A stretch of 17,060 nt of DNA from contig SCTU01000318.1 of NCBI GenBank assembly GCA_004297315.1, forward strand, positions 1-17,060. Direction: 5' to 3'. The position numbers and the translations under genes were made by a program. This document shows positions 6,926 through 15,695 of the stretch, piece after piece. This stretch comes from Dehalococcoidia bacterium (GTDB lineage Bacteria > Chloroflexota > Dehalococcoidia > UBA2979). Within the stretch, counting starts at the first letter, position 1; each line of letters starts with the position of its first letter. Under the pieces are notes generated by a model that searched no databases, was not told where the DNA came from, and was given only the letters and a program-made list of their open reading frames with translations.

Positions 6926-8767
6926 CTAGGGCGCGCAGCGCCACACGGCCCATCCCGCACCAACGCGCGTCCGTGGATCGAGCCGGCATCGGCGCTGAAC
7001 GACATCGAGTACGTCGCGACCGATCAAGCCGCTCTGGACGCGTCCCTGATTCAAGATCACGGCGGGCACCTGGCCCGCGACGAGGAGCGCTTCCAGTTCG
7101 TCCGAAGGCAACAGCGCCGTGCGCTGATACTCGTTCCACACGGGCAGCACCGAGGCGTTGCTGTACGCCACGGCCTCGCCGGCGTTGTTCACGCCGTCGA
7201 TGCCGAAGCGGTACCTCGTCCCGCTGTCCGGGAAAGCGGCCAGGATTGCCTCCACCGGCACGGTCCGGCTGGCAGGGGCCGGTGGGCGCCTCGATGCGTA
7301 GACGAGCGGGTTTGGGCGCGTGATCTGACCGCCCGTCGGTGCCTTAGTCGCGATCCAGATCGACGCTGCCGCCGGGATGGCGAGGACAGCGACGAACGCG
7401 AGTGTGCGATATGCCCCGGCATGGCGCCCCGACCACGCGAGCAGGGCCAGTGCAGCGGCGAGCGCGGCCAGCATAATGGCGACGGTCGTCCCATGCATGA
7501 GCGGCGGGTGCGCTCGGACGGCCCAACGCGCATAACCCGCGAAGCCGAGGATGACCGCCGGCGTCACGACGGCGCCGCGGCCGCCGCGCAGCTGTGCCGC
7601 CTCGGCTGCCCCGAGGCCCACGAGGACGGCGAGGGCCGGCGCGTACGCCTCGGTGTACTGCGCGGCGGCGCGGTTCGAGAGTGAGAACAGCACGATGCCG
7701 GTCATCCCCCATGCCGCCCAGAACACCGCCGGGCCCCGCACGAACCGCCGCGGCACGCGCGCCGTCAGCACGATGCCGGCAAGCGCGAGCAGCACCGTTA
7801 CGCCGAGCAGCGGGCCGTTGGACCCTGTCAGCAAGCGCCCTGACCCGGCGTCGCCCACACCGAATGCCAGCGCGGACGCGCGCAGTTGTGCGTTGGTGTC
7901 GGCAGAGGCACCGGGGATCGGTGCGAAGATCGTGACCTCGCCTGGGAGAATCCGCTCAAGGCCGTTGTAGCGCAGCACGAGGCCGATCGCGCTGTTCGCG
8001 CGGTCGTTCATGATCCGAGGACGCCGGTCAGCCGGTGTCGCCTCGACGGCGGCGACCCATGCTACGCTCACCAACACGAGGACGGTGGCGGCGCCGGCGA
8101 TCACGCGCCACCGCGCGATGACGTCTCGTCGCCAGCGCACGGCAACGTAGAGCACGACCGCAGGCATCACAAGGAAACCCTCGAAGAACTTCACGTTGAA
8201 GAGCACGCCCATCACGACCGCCCAGCCAATCAGCAGTCGTGGGCGCGGGGACTCGACTGCCACGACCAGCAGCCAGGCCGCCCCCGCAAGCAGCGCCGCC
8301 ACCAGCGCATCCATCGTCGAGTCCCGCGAGGTAGCGACCGACTCCGGAAAGACCGCGAGGGCGAGCGCGGCCACGACCGCCGCCGCGCGGCCACCGCTCC
8401 GCCGCGCCGCACCCCATGTGAGCGCCACTGCGACCGTCCCCGCGAGGGCCATCGGCCCGATCAGGCCGAGCGCATTGAACCCCACGAGGTGCGTCGCGGC
8501 GACTTGCATCCACAGCGCCACGGGAGGCTTGTCCACCATCAGCGTGGCGGCAGGGTCGTACGCGGCGTACCAGAAGTGGTACCAGGACCGCCCCATCGAA
8601 CGGACCGTGGAGGCATAGAAGAGATTGCCGAGGCCGTCTAGCGCGGAAAAGCGAAGCCAGCTCGCGACCGCTAGGACGGCAAGCAGCCCGCATGCCTCGA
8701 TTGCATGCGCCCGCCGCAACTCAGGTACACGACGAAACTCTCGCATACTGCCCCCGCCCGCGCGCAT
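6926..8767 (-). CDS. GT39/ArnT-like membrane glycosyltransferase
   Basis: A polytopic membrane protein of the dolichyl-phosphate-mannose/ArnT-type (GT39, PMT_2) superfamily, which uses lipid-linked sugars outside the membrane. The N-terminal region has a hydrophobic helix (about 23-40), then the first external loop with FYASTVRSM and DPAATLMVDKPPVALW (residues 71-86). The VDKPPVALW motif is typical of YkcB-like bacterial members. About ten hydrophobic segments follow, and the last 130 residues are soluble. The DE pair seen in the first loop of classical ArnT is absent here, as I expect for the YkcB branch. It follows the permease after 27 bases, so it is likely the last gene of the transporter operon. 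Start is uncertain: the ATG at 8767 has no clear Shine-Dalgarno; the ATG at 8746 has a GGGGG run close upstream. Acceptor unknown. Confidence 0.85.
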   Translation of the reverse strand: MRAGGGSMREFRRVPELRRAHAIEACGLLAVLAVASWLRFSALDGLGNLFYASTVRSMGRSWYHFWYAAYDPAATLMVDKPPVALWMQVAATHLVGFNALGLIGPMALAGTVAVALTWGAARRSGGRAAAVVAALALAVFPESVATSRDSTMDALVAALLAGAAWLLVVAVESPRPRLLIGWAVVMGVLFNVKFFEGFLVMPAVVLYVAVRWRRDVIARWRVIAGAATVLVLVSVAWVAAVEATPADRRPRIMNDRANSAIGLVLRYNGLERILPGEVTIFAPIPGASADTNAQLRASALAFGVGDAGSGRLLTGSNGPLLGVTVLLALAGIVLTARVPRRFVRGPAVFWAAWGMTGIVLFSLSNRAAAQYTEAYAPALAVLVGLGAAEAAQLRGGRGAVVTPAVILGFAGYARWAVRAHPPLMHGTTVAIMLAALAAALALLAWSGRHAGAYRTLAFVAVLAIPAAASIWIATKAPTGGQITRPNPLVYASRRPPAPASRTVPVEAILAAFPDSGTRYRFGIDGVNNAGEAVAYSNASVLPVWNEYQRTALLPSDELEALLVAGQVPAVILNQGRVQSGLIGRDVLDVVQRRCRLDPRTRVGAGWAVWRCAP

Positions 8768-8794
8768 CGTAGCGGCGTCTCGCTGGCGGGTGCG

Positions 8795-10041
<1,247 letters not shown>

Positions 10042-10045
<4 letters not shown>

Positions 10046-10749
10046 CGGGCCGCCTCACCCACCGGAGTCGTCAGCCGCGCCCGGGATTCGTCTGAGACGA
10101 TCAGGCCATCTCGCATCCTCACCGTGCGTTCGGTGAAGTCAGCGATATTCTGCTCGTGCGTCACCACGACGACCGTGATCTCCTGCTCCCGAGCGAGGCC
10201 GGCGAAGATGCCCATCACCTCTTCGCTCGTCCTCGTGTCCAGTGCGCCGGTGGGTTCGTCCGCAAGGATGACGTGGGGGTGGACCACCAGCGAGCGCGCA
10301 ATGGCGACGCGCTGCTGCTGGCCGCCCGACAACTGGTTCGGGTGGTGGTCTGCGCGGTCGGCCAGCCCGACGCGGTCGAGCGCCTCGAGGGCCAGCTGTC
10401 GCCGGTTCGGCCGGCGCTGGTACAGCAGCGGCAACTCGACCTGCTCGATCGCCGTCATGCGCGGCACGAGGTTGTAGGACTGAAAGACGAACCCGAAGAG
10501 CCGCCCGCGCAGGCGCGAGCGGGTGTCGTCGTCGAGCCTTGAGACGTCGGAGTCATCGAGAAAGTAGCGGCCCGCGGTTGGGTCGTCGAGCAGCCCGATG
10601 ATGTTCATCATCGTGCTCTTGCCCGAGCCGCTGGCGCCCATGATCGCGATGAACTCGCCGGCACGGATGTACAGAGAGACGCCGTCGAGGGCGCGGACCT
10701 CTCCCGCCTCGGTCCGGTAGACCTTCTCGATCCCCTCCAGGCGGATCAC
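10042..10749 (-). CDS. MacB/LolD-type ABC transporter ATP-binding protein
   Basis: Cytoplasmic ATPase that powers the adjacent permease; 235 residues, usual length for a stand-alone LolD/MacB-type subunit. Complete motif set: Walker A GASGSGKS (38-45), Q-loop Gln90, signature LSGGQ (140-144), Walker B VILADEP with Glu165, D-loop ALD, H-loop His198. The GTG start lies in a GTGA overlap (10746-10749) with the stop of the adaptor gene, and its own stop overlaps the permease start by ATGA, so three proteins are made in a coupled series. No LolD/FtsE-specific residues were checked; the pairing with a MacB-type permease and a MFP adaptor favours a MacAB-like efflux or stress system. Confidence 0.96.
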
Positions 10750-12788
10750 CGGATGACGTTCCCGCCGCCCGGCCCGCCTGGCGGTGGCCCTCCGGGTCCG
10801 CCCCCGAACGGCTGGTTCGTCTGTCCGGCGCGTGCCGTGCCCGTAGCAGTGGCCGTCCCCCGCGCAGCGCTCGTGACCACCGTCTCACCCTCATCCAAGC
10901 CGCTCGCGATGATCGTGCGAGTGCCGTCGGTACCGCCGACGACTACCGGTTTCGATTGCGTCCCACTGTTCCCGTCCGGCACCAACACGACCGACTGGCG
11001 GTTCTCGCGGCGCACCGCGCCGGCCGGCACCAGCAGTACGTTCTCGCTGACCGACTGCACAAGGATGACCGAGCCGCTCATGCCTTCGGTAGGGAGACGC
11101 TGCGAGCCCGCGGCGAAGACGCCAGGACCGGCACCCGCGGGACGGAGTCCGCCTCCACCGGCGCCCGCACCACCCGGGGCCGACCCGCCAGCGCCCGCGC
11201 CCTGCGGCCGTGGCCCGCTCGGGCCGCCACCCCTCGCAGGCGCCGTCGATGGCGCGGCGGCAGCCGCCGCCGCGGTGGCGGAAGCCTCGGCGCCCGGCGA
11301 AGCGCCTGCGAGCGCGGCGCCCGCGCCGGGCAGACCGGGGATCTGGAGGCCGGCGCGTGCTCCCGAGCCTCCCGACGACAACGCCGCGGCCAGCTTCTGC
11401 AAGTCGGATTGGATCTCGAGCAACTCCGGCCCGCGCAGGATCGAGGCCTGTGCGGCGTAGGTCACCACACCCTGGGTGACCGTGGGGATCGGGCTCACGC
11501 CGACCACGCGGACGATGAACGGCTGCCCGGCCAGGGCGTCGAACGTCGCGAGGCCCAACTGCCCCGCCTTGACCTGCGGCAGGTCAGATTCCGACAGCGT
11601 CATCTTCACCTGGATGGTCCCGGTGTCGGTCAGGGTGACGGCGGCCGTCGCCGTGCCGACCTGCTGGCCCACGGTCAGGGGGACAGCGCCGACCGTGCCG
11701 GAGAAGGGTGCGCGCAGCACGGTGTCGGCGACCTTCTGCTGCGCCGTCGCGACGGCGATCTCCTGGGTGCGCACCGCGAGTTGTTGCGCCTGGACGTCGA
11801 GGGGATCAGGCCCGCGCTGCAACGCTTCCTCGCGCGCGACCGCCGACTTGTACGACTCCCTGGCGTTCGTCAACGCCAGCCCGGCGGCGTACACATCGAG
11901 GTTGTCGGGCGGGCTGTCGAGGTCGGCGCGCTTCAACTGTGCCTGCTCCAGCGCCTGCTTCGCGCTCGTCACTCCCTGTAGTGCGGCGACATACGCCGAG
12001 TTGGCCGTGAGGATCCCGGTGGTCGCGTTCGCATGCGAGGCCGGAAGCGAGAACGGAGGGCCGAGGATCGACTGCAACTGCGCAATGACGTCCGGCACGA
12101 GCGGGAACGCACCGGAATGACAGGGCACGGCAGGCAGGATGCCGCCGAGGAATCCGCAGTACGTGTTCTGCGCCGAGCGCAGCGTGCCGAACGAGGTGTC
12201 CACCGCGCGCTGGGCGGTGGCGAGTGCCGTCTCCGCCTGAAGCACGGCCGCGTCGGCGGCGGCGATCTCAATGGCCGTCGGAGGCCGCTTCAGCCGTTCC
12301 AGCGTGATCAGGGCGTTCTGCACGGCAGCGTCCGCCGAGACGACGGCCTGGTGCGCGGCCTGGACGTCCTCCGGCTTCACGGGGGCCTCCAACTGGGCAA
12401 GCTTGAGCCGCGCAAGATCGAGGTTGTTCTGCGCCGTCGCCAGTGACTGCCGCAGGTCCGTGTCATCCACCCGCGCCAGCTGGTCCCCGGCCCTCACTGC
12501 CTGGCCGATGACGACGTTCACCTCCGCGACCTTGCCCGCGACCGGGAAAGTCAGTGAGACGGACGACGTCGACGAGGCGGTGCCGGGCAGCGTGACGGTG
12601 GTAGCGAGCGTCCCCCGCGTGGCCTGCGCAGTCTCGATCGGCGGGGGCGCCGCTGCGCTGTCTCGCGCGAGGACGTACCAGCCCGCGCCACCGACGACAG
12701 CCGCGGTCACCACCCCGAGTGCGAGCAGCCTAAACACGCTCCGGCCACCGCCGCGGACGGCGCTGTTCACCTCACCGAATCGCGCCAT
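10746..12788 (-). CDS. HlyD/MacA-like periplasmic-adaptor protein with low-complexity insert
   Basis: Membrane-anchored adaptor subunit of the downstream ABC system, 680 residues from the chosen start. Residues 20-40 form an N-terminal membrane anchor; a biotinyl-lipoyl half-motif (FPVAGKVAEVNVVIGQAVRAGDQLARVDD) is at 81-109 and its partner (LRAPFSGTVGAVPLTVGQQVG) at 358-378. Between them lie Ala/Gln-rich helices (112-205 and 265-355). Around 206-260 the helix pair is broken by an insert holding Cys211 and Cys223. The next domain is split by an Ala/Gly/Pro-rich stretch (about 470-562) before LPTEGMSGSVILV, and the protein ends in a GGPGGPPPGG tail. ATG at 12788 is preferred: it has GGGGG upstream and leaves a 179-base gap to the divergent carbonic anhydrase. 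An ATG at 12848 is in frame but has no Shine-Dalgarno. Usual adaptors are 350-450 residues, so this is long. Confidence 0.9.
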   Translation of the reverse strand: MARFGEVNSAVRGGGRSVFRLLALGVVTAAVVGGAGWYVLARDSAAAPPPIETAQATRGTLATTVTLPGTASSTSSVSLTFPVAGKVAEVNVVIGQAVRAGDQLARVDDTDLRQSLATAQNNLDLARLKLAQLEAPVKPEDVQAAHQAVVSADAAVQNALITLERLKRPPTAIEIAAADAAVLQAETALATAQRAVDTSFGTLRSAQNTYCGFLGGILPAVPCHSGAFPLVPDVIAQLQSILGPPFSLPASHANATTGILTANSAYVAALQGVTSAKQALEQAQLKRADLDSPPDNLDVYAAGLALTNARESYKSAVAREEALQRGPDPLDVQAQQLAVRTQEIAVATAQQKVADTVLRAPFSGTVGAVPLTVGQQVGTATAAVTLTDTGTIQVKMTLSESDLPQVKAGQLGLATFDALAGQPFIVRVVGVSPIPTVTQGVVTYAAQASILRGPELLEIQSDLQKLAAALSSGGSGARAGLQIPGLPGAGAALAGASPGAEASATAAAAAAAPSTAPARGGGPSGPRPQGAGAGGSAPGGAGAGGGGLRPAGAGPGVFAAGSQRLPTEGMSGSVILVQSVSENVLLVPAGAVRRENRQSVVLVPDGNSGTQSKPVVVGGTDGTRTIIASGLDEGETVVTSAARGTATATGTARAGQTNQPFGGGPGGPPPGGPGGGNVIR

Positions 12789-12967
12789 AACGTCGGCCCC
12801 CGGAATCCGTGGAAACCCGCCGTGTGTCCGACGGAGAATCGTAGCCATCGTTTGTTTGCAATGTATTTGCCCGCCCGGCTTCGTCTTCCGTAACCAGCGG
12901 GGCCTCACTCTCGGGGCTGAGAGCGAGCGTCCTCGACACACGCACGGCCTCCGGCGACCATCGAAGC

Positions 12968-13462
12968 ATGACGCTTCAAGATGAGTTGCTCGCGAACAAT
13001 GCCCGGTACGCCGCCGAGTTCTCCAGCGGCATGCTCCGCCTTCGGCCGCTCCGTCAGATTGCCATTCTGACGTGCATGGACTCCCGCTATACCGCGCAGG
13101 GGGTGCTTGGCCTGCAACTGGGCGACTCGCACGTGATCCGGAACGCCGGCGGGCGCGCCTCGGACGACGCCATCCGCTCGCTTGTCCTCTCTGCGACAGC
13201 GCTTGGGACACGTCGCTGCGTGGTGGTGCACCACACCGACTGCGGGCTGCTCGGCGTCACGAACGAGGAACTCCAGGATCGCGTGGCGACCCTCTCCGGT
13301 GCGCGGCCCGACATCGACTTCCTTCCCTTCGACGACGTGGCCGCCAGCGTGGCGGAGGACGTGGCCGCGCTCCGCGCATGCCCGTACTTTCCCCCGGACT
13401 ATGAGGTCATCGGCTTCGTGTACGAAGTGACGACGGGCGTCCTGCGGCCAGTAGAGGCGTGA
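12968..13462 (+). CDS. Beta-carbonic anhydrase (small, beta class)
   Basis: Cytoplasmic zinc enzyme that interconverts CO2 and bicarbonate; 164 residues, compact for the family. Zinc ligands and active-site residues are visible: Cys36, Asp38 and Arg40 in TCMDSRY, then HHTDCG with His89 and Cys92. VIRNAGGRASDDAIRSL (56-72) and SATALGTRRCVVVHHTDCG are characteristic strands. The C-terminal part (KGFVYEVTTGVL-like end, residues about 145-160) completes the small fold. Members this short and lacking an N-terminal extension resemble the minimal beta class found in many bacteria and archaea. The ATG has only a weak Shine-Dalgarno. It is divergent from the ABC operon and shares direction with the DedA gene 50 bases downstream, so the two may be co-transcribed. 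Confidence 0.95.
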   Translation: MTLQDELLANNARYAAEFSSGMLRLRPLRQIAILTCMDSRYTAQGVLGLQLGDSHVIRNAGGRASDDAIRSLVLSATALGTRRCVVVHHTDCGLLGVTNEELQDRVATLSGARPDIDFLPFDDVAASVAEDVAALRACPYFPPDYEVIGFVYEVTTGVLRPVEA

Positions 13463-13512
13463 GCCTCGCCTGCCTGCGATAGTTCCGGCGGGCGCGGGGA
13501 AGGCGGTCGCGG

Positions 13513-14088
13513 TTGGACCTGGAGCGGCTGATCGAATGGGGCGGCTACACCGTCCTGGTGGCGATGGTGTTTGCAGAGAGCGGGCTGTTCGTCGGGTTCC
13601 TGCTGCCGGGCGACTCGTTGCTGATCGCCGCGGGCGTGGTCGCCCAGCGCGGCCACCTCGATCTGAAGATCCTGATCCCGCTTCTCATCATCGCCGCCAT
13701 TACCGGCGACGCGACCGGCTACACCATCGGACGCCGCGCCGGACCGCTGCTCTTCGCCCGAGAGGACGCGCGGTTCTTCAAACGGCGCTATATGGAGGAG
13801 GCACGGGCCTTCTTTGACCGGCACGGCGGCAAAGCGATCACGATCTCGCGGTTCATGGCGATCATCCGCTCGTTCGTCCCCTCCGTCGCCGGTGCGGTTG
13901 GGATGCCGTACGCGAAGTTCACCGCCTACAACGTCGTGGGTGGCGTCCTCTGGGTGCTCTCGATGACCTTCGCCGGGTACTTCATCGGCGAGGCAGCCGC
14001 GAAGTTTGAGTACGTACTGATCGCCGTCGTCATCCTGATCTCGTTCATTCCGCTGATGCACTTCATCCGCGAGCAGCGCCGCCACTAG
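13513..14088 (+). CDS. DedA/SNARE-associated family membrane protein
   Basis: A 191-residue membrane protein of the DedA (VTT) family, whose members act in phospholipid flipping (undecaprenyl phosphate or phosphatidylethanolamine scramblases have been reported). Family marks: VFAESGLFVGFLLPGDSLL (about 19-37), GDATGYTIGRRAG (75-87), FFDRHGGKAITISRFMAIIRSFVPSVAGAVGMPY (99-132), and a C-terminal helix pair. The Glu near residue 21 and Arg near 113 are those usually conserved. The start is a TTG with GGGGAAGG nine bases upstream; there is no in-frame ATG or GTG earlier, and the next methionine (18) would lose the first conserved helix. The last four bases overlap the convergent YbaK gene. Confidence 0.95.
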   Translation: MDLERLIEWGGYTVLVAMVFAESGLFVGFLLPGDSLLIAAGVVAQRGHLDLKILIPLLIIAAITGDATGYTIGRRAGPLLFAREDARFFKRRYMEEARAFFDRHGGKAITISRFMAIIRSFVPSVAGAVGMPYAKFTAYNVVGGVLWVLSMTFAGYFIGEAAAKFEYVLIAVVILISFIPLMHFIREQRRH

Positions 14089-14552
14089 TCCCGCGCGATC
14101 GACGCGACGGTCGCTCCTGTGAGGCGCACGAGGTCGGCCGGCGCCAGCGCAATCTCCAGCCCGCGCCGCCCGGCGCTGACGTGTATCCGCTCCTGCGTGA
14201 GCGCGGACGCGTCGACGATGGCGGCGAGGCGGCGCCGCTGGCCGAGCGGGCTGATCCCGCCGACCACGTATCCCGTGGCGCGCTCAGCCTCGGCAGGGGA
14301 GGCCATCTCCGCCTTCCGCCCACCGGCCGCGCCGGCCAACGCCTTCAGGTCGAGGTGCCGCGCGACCGGCACCACCCCAACCACGCGCCGGCCGTCCACC
14401 TTCGCCACGAGCGTCTTGAATACGGACTCAGGAGCGACGCCCAGTGCCTCGGCGGCCTCGAGGCCAAAGGCAGCCGCCCGCGGGTCGTGCTCGTAGGCGA
14501 GCAACTCGTACGTAATGCCGAAGGCTTTCGCCGCTTCGACGGCTGGCGTCAT
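14085..14552 (-). CDS. ybaK: YbaK/EbsC-type aminoacyl-tRNA deacylase
   Basis: A cytoplasmic editing enzyme that hydrolyses mischarged Cys-tRNA(Pro) (also Cys-tRNA(Cys)), protecting proline codons from cysteine. The 155-residue product has the family's usual length. Conserved Lys46 sits in SVFKTLVAK, followed by GVVPVARHLDLKALAGAAG (59-77) and GYVVGGISPLGQRRRL (94-109), including the GGISPLG motif. The start ATG has GGAG six bases upstream. It is convergent with the DedA gene and shares its stop: both TAG stops lie on the palindrome CTAG at 14085-14088. It diverges from the secreted repeat protein at 14708. The gene symbol rests on family match only; paralogues with other tRNA specificity (ProXp types) cannot be fully excluded. 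Confidence 0.93.
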   Translation of the reverse strand: MTPAVEAAKAFGITYELLAYEHDPRAAAFGLEAAEALGVAPESVFKTLVAKVDGRRVVGVVPVARHLDLKALAGAAGGRKAEMASPAEAERATGYVVGGISPLGQRRRLAAIVDASALTQERIHVSAGRRGLEIALAPADLVRLTGATVASIARD

Positions 14553-14620
14553 CAGGGACTCCGCTTCGCGGGAGGAGGTTGCGCATCACGCTACCACCCA
14601 CCCAAAGAAACCAGAATTCC

Positions 14621-14690
14621 CGATCACAGAGATCGCAAAGCCGGAGCCCGTAGGCTCAAGACAGCAAGAGCGGCTCCCACAGCGGCTCGG
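14621..14690 (+). promoter_or_regulatory. Structured leader with competing hairpins
   Basis: In the 155-base gap before the secreted repeat protein, CGATC/GATCG (14621-14635) makes a hairpin with a five-base loop. AGCCG (14639-14643) can close with CGGCT (14671-14675) around GAGCC/GGCTC (14644-14657, CGTA loop). GGAGCC (14643-14648) could instead pair with GGCTCC (14672-14677), and a third GGCTC lies at 14684-14688. Mutually exclusive pairings suggest a switch, though in DNA of this composition it may be chance. No riboswitch family was recognised with confidence. Confidence 0.3.
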
Positions 14691-14707
14691 ACGGAGAACA
14701 CTGAAAC

Positions 14708-15634
14708 ATGCTCGGTAAGACAACGATCCTGACCAGTCTCGCGGCCCTCGCGGTCGCCGGATCGGCGGCCGTGCCGTTCGTGGCGTCGGCACAGCAGTCC
14801 GGCAGCCCGACGCCCCCCGCGAGCGCGCCGGCGCACGACGGCCGGCACGAAGAGGCCCTCGCGGCCGCGCTCGGTGTGACGCCGGAAGCGTTGGCGAAGG
14901 CGATCGAGGCCGCCCGGGCCGCCGTCCCGAAGCCGGCGCCGGGCCAAGCGCCCGACCCGGCCACGCGGGAGGCGAACCGCACTGCGTTCGAGGCCGCGCT
15001 TGCGGGAAACCTCGGCATCACGGTGGAAAAACTCAAGGCGGCACTTCAGTCCCTCGCACCGCTGGGTGGTGAGCACCGCGGACCGAAGGGGCCCGGCGGC
15101 CCACATGGGCCCGGCGGCCCGCATGGCCCCGGCGGCCCGCATGGCCCCGGCCCCGGCATCAAGGCCGGGGGAGAGGCTCTGGCAAAGGCACTCGGGATCG
15201 ACCTCGCCACGCTGAGGGACGCGGAGAAGGCCGTCCGCGAGTCGCTGCCGAAGCCGGCCTTCACGCCCGGCACACGCCCCGACAAGGCGGCCATCGAAGC
15301 CCTCAAAGCCCAGCATGACGCAGCCCTGGCGGCGAAACTCGGGATCTCTGTCGACACACTGAAGGCGGCACAGGCGACGGCGCTCGCCGAACTCGAGGCG
15401 CAGCACGCGGCTCAGGCCCAGCAGATGTTCAATCGGCTCCTCACGAGGGCGGTCGACGCTGGCAAGATCACGCAGGCCCGGGCAGATGAGCTGAAGGCCC
15501 AGTTCGCGCAGGGTGGCGACTCCGCGAAGGCGGCGATGCGGGTCCTGCACGAGGCCGTGGGCGGTCTGGACCTCCCGCCGCACCGCCGTGGTGGCCCCGT
15601 CGGCCGGCTGCTTGGACGCGGCCCGTCGTCCTGA
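14708..15634 (+). CDS. Secreted Ala-rich repeat protein, function unknown
   Basis: I do not recognise a named family. The 308-residue product has a Sec signal (LAALAVAGSAAVPFVASA, cleavage probably after Ala28). The mature part carries four copies of a roughly 25-residue module around LG[IV]-x-x-x-x-L-x-x-A: residues 48-73 (ALGVTPEALAKAI), 93-117 (NLGITVEKLKAAL), 155-180 (ALGIDLATLRDAE) and 203-228 (KLGISVDTLKAAQ). Between copies two and three is a GGPHGP repeat (129-149), then a Gly/Pro stretch. The C-terminal end (LLTRAVDAGKITQARADELKAQF, 244-266) resembles DUF2680-like short helical modules. The protein has no cysteine or membrane helix beyond the signal. The start has GGAG 11 bases upstream, a long spacing. 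A strong terminator follows the stop, so it is monocistronic. A cell-surface or ligand-binding role is inference. Confidence 0.75.
   Translation: MLGKTTILTSLAALAVAGSAAVPFVASAQQSGSPTPPASAPAHDGRHEEALAAALGVTPEALAKAIEAARAAVPKPAPGQAPDPATREANRTAFEAALAGNLGITVEKLKAALQSLAPLGGEHRGPKGPGGPHGPGGPHGPGGPHGPGPGIKAGGEALAKALGIDLATLRDAEKAVRESLPKPAFTPGTRPDKAAIEALKAQHDAALAAKLGISVDTLKAAQATALAELEAQHAAQAQQMFNRLLTRAVDAGKITQARADELKAQFAQGGDSAKAAMRVLHEAVGGLDLPPHRRGGPVGRLLGRGPSS
15090..15143. repeat. Three 18-bp tandem repeats
   Basis: Three adjacent 18-bp units (15090-15107, 15108-15125, 15126-15143) differ by at most one or two bases and end in CATG. They encode the GPGGPH repeat of the secreted protein. A partial fourth unit (GCCCCGG) follows. 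Being a multiple of three, copy changes would keep the reading frame. Confidence 0.9.
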
Positions 15635-15656
15635 TAAGCGACTCTCGCCGCAGCAG

Positions 15657-15681
15657 GAGGGCGCCCGAATTGGGCGCCCTC
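15657..15681. terminator. Rho-independent terminator between convergent genes
   Basis: GAGGGCGCCC and GGGCGCCCTC form a 10-bp stem with a five-base loop (GAATT), followed on the plus strand by CTTCGTTGG. It lies 22 bases after the stop of the secreted protein gene and 15 before the stop of the convergent transporter gene, so it can serve both directions. The T-tract is weak, as is usual in high-GC genomes. Confidence 0.85.
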
Positions 15682-15695
15682 TTCGTTGGCGGCCG

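Noticed and set aside
12789..13211. N-terminal extension of the adaptor protein to 13211
   Set aside because: The extra 141 residues are Arg/Ser/Cys-rich, overlap the divergent carbonic anhydrase gene, and precede the membrane anchor. The start at 12788 fits the family.
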